64,000 nucleotides of DNA from Kribbella sp. VKM Ac-2569. Lineage in GTDB: Bacteria; Actinomycetota; Actinomycetes; Propionibacteriales; Kribbellaceae. The notes under the pieces are model-generated. The model was not told the origin of the DNA and searched no databases. It saw nothing but the letters and a program-made list of their open reading frames with translations. The stretch's first letter is position 1. The number at the start of each line of letters is the position of its first letter. The stretch covers positions 930,001-994,000 of the forward strand of contig NZ_SGXJ01000003.1 of assembly GCF_004216905.1 (NCBI RefSeq), read 5' to 3'. A program made the position numbers and the translations under genes. Shown in pieces: positions 18,594 through 25,339 of this stretch.

Positions 18594-18612
18594 CTCCGAC
18601 TGGGTGGCATGT

Positions 18613-18742
18613 TGAGAATCGATCGTTTTCCCGACACTGGTCCCGGGAGACCGATCGGCAACCCGACACACGGGATCTGAGTGTCGAAAAAACGTGTTGC
18701 AAAGTTGGAGTGTCCAACAAATCGGCGGCCAACCGATTCTCA
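18613..18742. promoter_or_regulatory. Nested inverted repeats upstream of the resolvase (candidate recombination/operator site)
   Basis: Outer arms TGAGAATCG (18613-18621) and CGATTCTCA (18734-18742) are exact inverted repeats. The inner arms at 18624-18638 and 18680-18694 match at 13 of 15 positions (AGTGTCGGGAAAACG against AGTGTCGAAAAAACG). The pair ends just before ATG 18756 of the resolvase. Resolvases usually sit next to their own binding sites, so a res-like or autoregulatory site is plausible but not proven. Confidence 0.5.
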
Positions 18743-18755
18743 TACAGTCGCGGGC

Positions 18756-19784
18756 ATGGCGACCCCCGTGACCGCACCCGACCTACTCGCCGCCGAACCC
18801 GCGGTGCTCACAGACGCCTCGGTCGGGTACGCCAGGGTGTCGACCCACGGCCAGATCCTCGACCGGCAGCTACTCAAGCTGACCGAGGCCGGCTGCATCA
18901 AGGTGTTCGCCGACAAGCAGTCCGGCCGCGACGCCGATCGGCCCGAGCTCATCGCCTGCCTGGCCTACCTGCGCCCGGGCGACACACTCGTCGTACCGAG
19001 CCTCGACCGGCTCGCCCGGTCGCTGCAGGATCTCCTCAACATTGTCGGAGACCTTCGACGCAACGGAGTCGGGTTCCGATCACTGCACGAGGCGATCGAC
19101 ACCACGACTCCGGGCGGTCGGCTCGTGTTCCACATCTTCGCCGCCCTCGCCGAGTTCATCCGCGAGCTCATCGTGGAAGGCACCCACGAACGCCTCGCCG
19201 CTGCCCGGGCGCGCGGCACACGGCTCGGCCGGCCGCCAGCGATGACACCAGACCAGGTGCGCTCGGCCCGAACCCTCCTCGCCGAGCCCGATCACTCCGT
19301 AACCTCGATCGCCAAGCTGCTCGGCGTCAGCCGCTCGACCATCTACAAGTACATCCCCGAACTCCGCTCCCCCGCCATGGCCAGCGCACCAGCTCCGCTC
19401 GAGCTCCCGGCTGCGACGGCCGCCGACAGTACGAGGGACGAGCCGATGCCGGCGACGCCGCGAGCCAATGCGTGCCCGACCTGCGGTCACAGTCCGTCGA
19501 GCAAGCACGAACTAGAACTGCACCGCGAAGGGCTCGAGACCGTGTGGCTCGAACCTGACCCAGCACAGGCCGGATCCGTCGTCAAGCGCTGGCACTGCGA
19601 ACGCTGCCAGCCCCACCAGGCCCGGATCGTGATGTGCGGCCTATGCAGCTCAACGGTCATGCTCGGCGGCGCGTTCGCCGCCGAGGCCCCGGCCAAGGTC
19701 CCCGACTCCGCTGCGCTCTGGCTCGCCGGCCACGACTGGACTGACGTCGGCGGCCAGTGGGTGTGCGGGCGGCGTCACGAGTAG
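18756..19784 (+). CDS. Serine recombinase (resolvase/invertase) with Cys-rich C-terminal extension
   Basis: 342 residues from ATG 18756. A GTG at 18681 is in frame but lies inside the upstream inverted repeat. The catalytic Ser is in YARVST (Ser29). Other resolvase signatures are LDRLARSLQDLL, LVFHIFAALAEFIRELI and the linker TRLGRPPAM, then a C-terminal HTH (VTSIAKLLGVSRSTIYKYI). Unlike Tn3/gamma-delta resolvases (about 185 residues), it continues for roughly 130 residues with paired cysteines (CPTCGH, CERC, CGLC) that look like zinc-binding knuckles. The partner or DNA bound by that tail is unknown. No transposase accompanies it. Confidence 0.85.
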   Translation: MATPVTAPDLLAAEPAVLTDASVGYARVSTHGQILDRQLLKLTEAGCIKVFADKQSGRDADRPELIACLAYLRPGDTLVVPSLDRLARSLQDLLNIVGDLRRNGVGFRSLHEAIDTTTPGGRLVFHIFAALAEFIRELIVEGTHERLAAARARGTRLGRPPAMTPDQVRSARTLLAEPDHSVTSIAKLLGVSRSTIYKYIPELRSPAMASAPAPLELPAATAADSTRDEPMPATPRANACPTCGHSPSSKHELELHREGLETVWLEPDPAQAGSVVKRWHCERCQPHQARIVMCGLCSSTVMLGGAFAAEAPAKVPDSAALWLAGHDWTDVGGQWVCGRRHE

Positions 19785-19972
19785 AGCCGCTCAACCCAAG
19801 AACCCCTCGCCGGTGCCCCATGTGCCATCGCATTCCACGTCACATGCAATACCGCCGCCCCCAGCGCCAACCCCCTACACCTTCTTCTCACCCACCTGTC
19901 CGGGACCAGTCACCTGCCGGCGTACGGCGATGAGCTCTGTCCACACCTGCCCGTGACTGCGACACTGAGCCT

Positions 19973-21403
19973 GTGGGAGGGGTGCAGGAGCTGCACGCGA
20001 ACGGCATTGCGCACTATCGGTGGGGGAGCCAGATGGTGTCGCTGCTCGGTAGCGCCACGGCCAACGGTCGAATGGTCGTCGAGACCCTCGCCCAGGAAAT
20101 CGTCGGCACGTTCCGCTGGACCCGCCCCCGAGATGTCCGCGCGGCGATCTCCATCCTCCATGAACTGATCCACCTCCAGCAGGACGTGTCCACCGGGCTG
20201 GGTGCCTGGGATCACTTCCAGACTCGGGAGTCGATGCCGGCACTCGTCGCAGAACTTCGCCGCCATATCACCGAGGATTCACCGCTGCCCTATCGGGAGA
20301 CTGGCGAAGGGATCGTGCCCGACGACAACGATGCGCGGACAGATGACCTTCTTCGTCGAATCCATCAGGACACCATCGGCTTCCGCCAGCTGCAGGGTTC
20401 GCAGTGGAATACGCCTGCGGTCAGCGCTGCACTCGAACGATGTCTGGGCAGCGAATTCGCCAACGCGGCGGCGCAGGGCGACTTCACCTTGCGGCAGATC
20501 CTGGAAGGCGAAGCCGCCTGTCACGTGACCAGGTTCATTGTCGACGCGGCGGTCGAGCAGCAGACCCGGTCCGAACTCGATGCAAGCACCTCCCTATGGC
20601 GTATCGACGAGATGCCGGAGGTCTACGGAGTCGCTCTGCTCGAGGTCATGGTCGCGATCGCGAACGAGGCGCTCACCACGGAGCTCATCGTCAAACTGTA
20701 CGACCCGGCGATGTTGATCACGCCGTGGCTGCTCGACCTGGCCCAAGCGCATCCACCGCCTCGATTCGTCGAGCGCTTCGACGCCGACGCGGCCATGTTC
20801 GACCCGGTCGTGCGCTTCCTCGTCCTCACGAAGGCCCTGAACAAGATGTCCGGCGACGACTACGAGACCATGATCCGATCGATAATCGCCGATGATGCGC
20901 CGGAGGCCGAACGGATGCTGCTGCAATCGTCCAACTTCGCGTATCCGCCTACGCACGAGATCTACACAGAGTGGATCGCGGATCTGGACGAGGCGATCGC
21001 AGCGCAGCCCTGGGACATGCCGCTGCTCCAGATGCGCCGCGATGCGATCTCCCATCGGCTCCAGTCCGGTCGGGGCAAGGGGATCACCCAGCTCGTGGAT
21101 GCGAAGACCCCGCTGCAGATGATGGTCGAGGGCTACGGCATCGAAGGGATCGTCGTCGGCGTCCAGTTCCACGACTCGGTCAAAGGCCCACTCTTCCGGG
21201 CCTTGATCGAGCGGAACATCGACCTCGAGTTGTTCGACCTGCTCGTGGCCGGAGGCACATTCAGGTGCCCGCTGGCGCGAGCTCACGTGTGTGACGGCCG
21301 TACGCCGCGCTGCAGCGAAGGAATCGTCACTCTCGACCAACTGCCACCCACCGCCGTGTGCCAAGTGAGAACCGGTCTGCAGTCATGGGGTTACCGGATC
21401 TGA
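19973..21403 (+). CDS. HExxH protein, putative zinc metallopeptidase
   Basis: 476 residues from GTG 19973; a nearby GTG is also possible. HELIH at 63-67 (AISILHELIHLQQDV) is a classic zinc-binding HExxH helix. EGEAACH at about 178-184 could supply the third ligand. The rest is helical with no signal peptide. At the C-terminus, CPLARAHVCDGRTPRC is a small Cys cluster. The family is not recognised. It is convergent with the next gene, and their 3' ends overlap by 21 bases. A cytoplasmic metalloprotease is likely; substrate unknown. Confidence 0.6.
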   Translation: MGGVQELHANGIAHYRWGSQMVSLLGSATANGRMVVETLAQEIVGTFRWTRPRDVRAAISILHELIHLQQDVSTGLGAWDHFQTRESMPALVAELRRHITEDSPLPYRETGEGIVPDDNDARTDDLLRRIHQDTIGFRQLQGSQWNTPAVSAALERCLGSEFANAAAQGDFTLRQILEGEAACHVTRFIVDAAVEQQTRSELDASTSLWRIDEMPEVYGVALLEVMVAIANEALTTELIVKLYDPAMLITPWLLDLAQAHPPPRFVERFDADAAMFDPVVRFLVLTKALNKMSGDDYETMIRSIIADDAPEAERMLLQSSNFAYPPTHEIYTEWIADLDEAIAAQPWDMPLLQMRRDAISHRLQSGRGKGITQLVDAKTPLQMMVEGYGIEGIVVGVQFHDSVKGPLFRALIERNIDLELFDLLVAGGTFRCPLARAHVCDGRTPRCSEGIVTLDQLPPTAVCQVRTGLQSWGYRI

Positions 21404-21838
21404 CGTCCCCTCCAGCGCGGCTCCCATCCCGCCGACAACCTGACCGACCTCCTGAGACCCGACGTCGCGCGGCAGGGTCAGGATCGAGGTGAGGATCCTT
21501 TCCACGACCTCTTTCGGCTCGTCGATGGTCTGGATGCGGACGTCGTCATCGGCGGTCAGGATCACCACCGTGCCGTACGGGATGTCCCGGATCCGCTCGA
21601 CGGTGTGCGGCTGGGTTCCCAGGTCGATCCGCATCCCGCCCTTACGCCGCTCGAGGACCGAGATCACGAACCGCGCGCCGAAGACCGCGGCACCCGTCAG
21701 GATGATCGCGGTCGCCGGATCCAAGGCGAGCTCACCACCGCCCGTAGACGTCACCCGCCTGAGCCCCGATTCCGCGGCGTCCTCGAGCAGTTCCGTCGGC
21801 TCATCCCCACCCATGACGACGACACGTAGGTCAGCCAT
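21383..21838 (-). CDS. Hypothetical protein with one hydrophobic helix
   Basis: 151 residues from the ATG at 21838 (MADLRVVVMGGDEPTELLED). The first 40 residues form an acidic alpha/beta segment, followed by a hydrophobic helix (TAIILTGAAVFGARFVISVL). A domain with VERIRDIPYGTVVILTADDD and VVERILTSILTLP comes next. It may be a small effector-associated or adaptor domain; the family is not identified. Its 3' end overlaps the convergent HExxH gene. Confidence 0.6.
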   Translation of the reverse strand: MADLRVVVMGGDEPTELLEDAAESGLRRVTSTGGGELALDPATAIILTGAAVFGARFVISVLERRKGGMRIDLGTQPHTVERIRDIPYGTVVILTADDDVRIQTIDEPKEVVERILTSILTLPRDVGSQEVGQVVGGMGAALEGTSDPVTP

Positions 21839-21944
21839 CGCTCTCACCCCCTCGACTCACTATGCCCAGCGCCACGGCGCCTGGCAATGCCACCACTGGT
21901 GGCCTAGACGAGCGCAGGGCCGGGCGTCCCGCAGGCCCGCGCAG

Positions 21945-22151
21945 GTGACTCGCGGCAGGTGGTACTTCTCGACCGATTCCGAGGCCGACTTCAGTGTCGC
22001 GCTGCTCGAGATCAGGAGCATCTTCCCCCAGGAGTTGCCGCTGCTGCTCTCGCTTGGCGGTCTTCGGGTTGTTGAACGCTTCGGCGACTGGTCCCGTGCG
22101 CCACTCACCGCAGATGCTGCGCTCCAACTCTACGTCTGCGCTCCGGACTGA
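21945..22151 (+). pseudogene. 3' remnant of a SAM-dependent methyltransferase
   Basis: The frame encodes a C-terminal segment typical of class I methyltransferases: IRSIFPQELPLLLSLGGLRV, then VERFGDWSRAPLTADAA and a final strand LQLYVCAPD before a stop. Nothing of the SAM-binding N-terminus (GxGxG) is present upstream, where the next gene on the other strand begins. A truncated remnant left by rearrangement. Confidence 0.5.
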
Positions 22152-22657
22152 ACCGAGAGCTGGCAGGACTGTCGGTTCTCATCCCCCAGGCACCATCATC
22201 TGCCGCGAACCGGGCGCTACTCCCGGCTCATCAACTGCCGTTCCTGCCAGTTCGATGTGTAGGTCGAACCACCGCTTTACAAGTGCGAGGTTCGCCACGG
22301 ACAGGATCGTCTGGAGGCGGAACACGTGGCTTTCAGCCTGTCTCTGCTGCCAAATCTGGCTGGAGTTGACTGGAGTTCATTGACAGAGCCATTGCCAGAC
22401 CGGGACCTCCGTTCAAGGGTTGTCCGGTCCGGAGGCCGAGCGTGTCAGCTGCGCTCCCCGCCTGCGGGCCCGCACCGGCCAATCCATCAAACTGAGTCCG
22501 ATCACATGCTGCCACCTCTGAAGGTCGATGATCCGGGCCCGCTTCACCTACTGAAAGCGACTCCCCAACTTTTGTATTTCCTTGCGCCGCACACCCCTCC
22601 TTACTTCACGGCGACGACTGGACAGCTGTTCGCCGCACCCCACAGACGTGAGGTGCA
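22152..22657. other. Gene-free stretch
   Basis: About 500 bp with no convincing reading frame, hairpin or repeat. It probably carries the promoter of the Nudix gene. Confidence 0.35.
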
Positions 22658-24382
22658 GTGTCAGAGGGAGTGGTTCGCATTCGCTTCGATGACGCGGTCG
22701 GGTGGTCGAACATCCTCGGCGCCGGGGTGGCTGTGATTGCGCTTGCGGTGGGCGCGTTGGCCAGCTGGTCGAAGTACCAGGCACGCGCCCTGTTCGCTCG
22801 CCGGCGCCGCTTCGTACTTCGAGCATTGCGCCGTGCGGGCTGGCCCGTGAATCGGTGGCGCTTCGGCCTCGCGACACGAACGGTCGTAGGCCGTCGCGTC
22901 GCGCGCGGCCGTCCCATTGTTCAAGAGGAGATCGCGTGGTTGTCGGAATTGGTTGCCGCCCGCGCCGACGAGCACATTGGATCCCAGCAATTGCCGGTAC
23001 CTGTTCCAATCACGTTCGCCCCCGTCGCGGACGAGGCCGATTACGAGCGGCGACTATTGCTGCTGTCGGCGTCCTATGACAGGTACGCCGTCGCGGTGCG
23101 GCGACGGTGGTTGTTGCGGTCAACGGCCGGACCGCTCGTTGCTGAAGAGTATGCCTGCGCTCGGGAGACCGCGTTCCAGCTGCGACGCTGGGCATCGTTT
23201 CGCCCCATCCCGCCGGCCAGCGATCCAGCCGAACTTCGGGGCTTCGTCGTCGCTCTGCCGTCAACACGCAAGGGACCAGGCGGCACCATCAAGCGCAGCG
23301 TTCGGCTGGTCACGTGGCCACAGATGGGCAGCACCAGGTCATCAATAACATTTCCCCTGGTGGGCGCATCCTTCCAGCCATACCGAATCACGCTGAACGG
23401 CCAGCCTGTCGCCGAAGCCGACGACGGCCTGCCTCGCCAGCTCACCTACGTCGACGACCCCATAGGCGATGCGGCGCATGACCCACTCACCTTCGACGGT
23501 GTTCTGACTCGCTGGCACGGCGACGGATACCGGCTCGAGATCGACCGGGTGACCGGTCGCCAGAAACTCCACCTGTGCCTAAGCGAGACCTCCTATTTCG
23601 CTTTCCGCGCGACTCAGGTGCCCGAGGCGGCCGCCATCAGCGCTACGCCGCGACTGTCCCGACTGCTCTCGCTCAACTTGGTGGCGATGGATCGTGACGA
23701 GAACGTCCTACTGGTGCAGCGTTCTGACTATGTTGTCCACGCGGGCGGTTACGCCGGCACCGTTAGCGGCAACTGCGAACTGGCGAGCAGAGAGGGCGTC
23801 CATGCCGACGTCGATGCCCGTGGCTTCCCGGATGTGATGAGCGCGATAATCAGAGAAGCGCGCGAAGAACTCGGCCTCGATCTGTCCCAGGCTGAGGCGC
23901 AGCTTGGTGCACTGGGCGTCGTCGAGATCGACACAGATCGAGAGCTTGGCACGCACATACTCGTCGGGACCGCGCTCCTACCGCAGCCAGCTGATCAGTT
24001 CGAACCGGATCTTTCCGCGATCGACCCTGTCGAAGGCGCGTGGGAGATCGGCGATCGGGCAATGGTCATCGACCTGCGAGCAGCGACTAAATCAGCCTCT
24101 AGCATTCGCGCGTTTGTTGGTTGGCTTAGGTCTGCAACCGAGTTGACGCCCCATGCAGTCGGGGCACTGCTCCTCTTAGTGGTCGCCCGCCAGCAGTTGC
24201 GCGAGCACCAGGCCGTACGAGCACAAATCTCGGGCCAGCAGCGCGAAAATCTGACATGGACGTCAACGGACCTCGCGACCTGGCTTCGTGAGCCGCCACC
24301 TCGCTCGACGCCAGATGTCTCCGGATTCGTACGCGAGCGCCCACTCTTCATCTCGCAGTCAAAGCCTGCGCCTCCGAACTAG
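22658..24382 (+). CDS. Membrane-tethered Nudix-like protein
   Basis: 574 residues from GTG 22658. A TM helix at about 18-36 (ILGAGVAVIALAVGALASW) precedes a basic helix and a 300-residue domain with no family I recognise. A Nudix fold follows: the strand LNLVAMDRDENVLLVQR, the loop GYAGTVSGNCELASREG, and the catalytic helix REAREELGL at 399-407. The conserved Gly and first Glu of the Nudix box are not at their usual spacing, so activity may be altered. At 574 residues it is far longer than ordinary Nudix enzymes (about 150). The membrane anchor and long N-terminal domain suggest a sensor/effector role, perhaps on a nucleotide signal. Confidence 0.75.
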   Translation: MSEGVVRIRFDDAVGWSNILGAGVAVIALAVGALASWSKYQARALFARRRRFVLRALRRAGWPVNRWRFGLATRTVVGRRVARGRPIVQEEIAWLSELVAARADEHIGSQQLPVPVPITFAPVADEADYERRLLLLSASYDRYAVAVRRRWLLRSTAGPLVAEEYACARETAFQLRRWASFRPIPPASDPAELRGFVVALPSTRKGPGGTIKRSVRLVTWPQMGSTRSSITFPLVGASFQPYRITLNGQPVAEADDGLPRQLTYVDDPIGDAAHDPLTFDGVLTRWHGDGYRLEIDRVTGRQKLHLCLSETSYFAFRATQVPEAAAISATPRLSRLLSLNLVAMDRDENVLLVQRSDYVVHAGGYAGTVSGNCELASREGVHADVDARGFPDVMSAIIREAREELGLDLSQAEAQLGALGVVEIDTDRELGTHILVGTALLPQPADQFEPDLSAIDPVEGAWEIGDRAMVIDLRAATKSASSIRAFVGWLRSATELTPHAVGALLLLVVARQQLREHQAVRAQISGQQRENLTWTSTDLATWLREPPPRSTPDVSGFVRERPLFISQSKPAPPN

Positions 24383-24544
24383 AAGTCGGAGGCATCCGCG
24401 GCCTGCCCGCACCTGTTCCGCTGAGTAGTGCAACTTGGTTGCCGTGCCGGTACGCCGAGCCGGTCGGATGGACGGAAGCCTAGTCGCCGATGTTGGTGCT
24501 CAGATGCCGCGGTTCGTTCCTCGGGCCTCCACGTCGGCGGGTGC

Positions 24545-24550
24545 TAACCT
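24545..24550 (+). promoter_or_regulatory. Possible -10 element TAACCT
   Basis: TAACCT ends six bases before ATG 24557, the spacing seen in leaderless actinobacterial transcripts. There is no Shine-Dalgarno, which agrees. No -35 was assigned. Confidence 0.3.
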
Positions 24551-24556
24551 GCGGCG

Positions 24557-24904
24557 ATGGTAGCCAAGAAGCGCCCGGACAGTCCGCTTGAGGCCGCGCG
24601 CAGAAGGCTGTTTCAGGTCGGACAGGACCTACCGAAGGTGCTCCTCGCAATAGAGCAACCAACGGAGCCTGATCGCGGGCGGGATCTGCACCATCTTGTG
24701 CCACAGGTGAACGAGGCTATGTCAGCCGTTGAACAGGCCGACAAGGTCGTTGGCGGTCCTTACGATGCACCAGTCCCTGACAGCCTCCGGCGCGCCCTCA
24801 ACCTCTCGAATCGGGCCATCAACGCTGTTGCTAATGCTCGGCACGACGACGACGCCTCCGCCCGGATCAGGAGCATGGGCAACGGGCTCGAGTACTACAC
24901 ATAG
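24557..24904 (+). CDS. Small helical hypothetical protein
   Basis: 115 residues, entirely helical and charged (AARRRLFQVGQDLPKVLLAI, LVPQVNEAMSAVEQADKVVG). The start is set by the ATG and the possible leaderless promoter. Not recognised. It stands alone between the Nudix gene and the inverted copy of the conserved element. Confidence 0.55.
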   Translation: MVAKKRPDSPLEAARRRLFQVGQDLPKVLLAIEQPTEPDRGRDLHHLVPQVNEAMSAVEQADKVVGGPYDAPVPDSLRRALNLSNRAINAVANARHDDDASARIRSMGNGLEYYT

Positions 24905-25006
24905 GCCTGCCACAAATCGATCGGGAATCTACAACCGACGCTCGTCTTGTGGCGTGGTCCCAGCAGCCCGGCGATCAAGCCGGCGGATGGCGCGACTCGG
25001 ACGACC

Positions 25007-25030
25007 TTCTCATCACGAGGAGGAACGACA
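25007..25030 (-). repeat. Conserved intergenic element, core copy C (inverted)
   Basis: The reverse complement contains TGTCGTTCCTCCTCGTGATG, one base different from the core of copies A and B. The longer flanks are not recognisably conserved. It lies between two convergent genes, as copies A and B do. Confidence 0.65.
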
Positions 25031-25132
25031 GCGTCACATCCGCTCTCAACCGGCGTCTGTGCTTGCACGCGGAGCCTCATTCGACCCGACATTGTCATCG
25101 GGCCCAGGTACTTCGTGTTACGAGCCATGCCA

Positions 25133-25158
25133 CGCTCGGCGGTCATGACCGCCGAGCG
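25133..25158. terminator. Perfect 12-bp palindrome between convergent genes
   Basis: CGCTCGGCGGTC (25133-25144) and GACCGCCGAGCG (25147-25158) pair perfectly around AT. It could work as a bidirectional terminator for the genes ending at 24904 and 25340. Palindromic protein-binding or recombination sites look similar. Confidence 0.5.
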
Positions 25159-25339
25159 TCGGTTGGCGGTCCACGGGCCTCAAGGCTCTGGCCTCGTACA
25201 AGAACACCGACGCCGACGCCCTTCGCGCGTCGTAGTCACCGACCTCGGATCCCACCCGGAGTTCGTTCACTGCCCACTCCCCAGCCCTCGCCCGGTGAGA
25301 TCCTCGCGCGCATTCACCCGCCGGAGTGAACCCCGGCTC

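Larger units (their letters stand above)
24905..25339. other. Gene-free stretch holding element C and a palindrome
   Basis: About 435 bp between convergent 3' ends. Apart from the two features listed separately I see no gene. Confidence 0.45.

Noticed and set aside
18681..18755. Upstream GTG start of the resolvase
   Set aside because: It begins inside the inverted repeat and the added residues do not belong to the resolvase fold.
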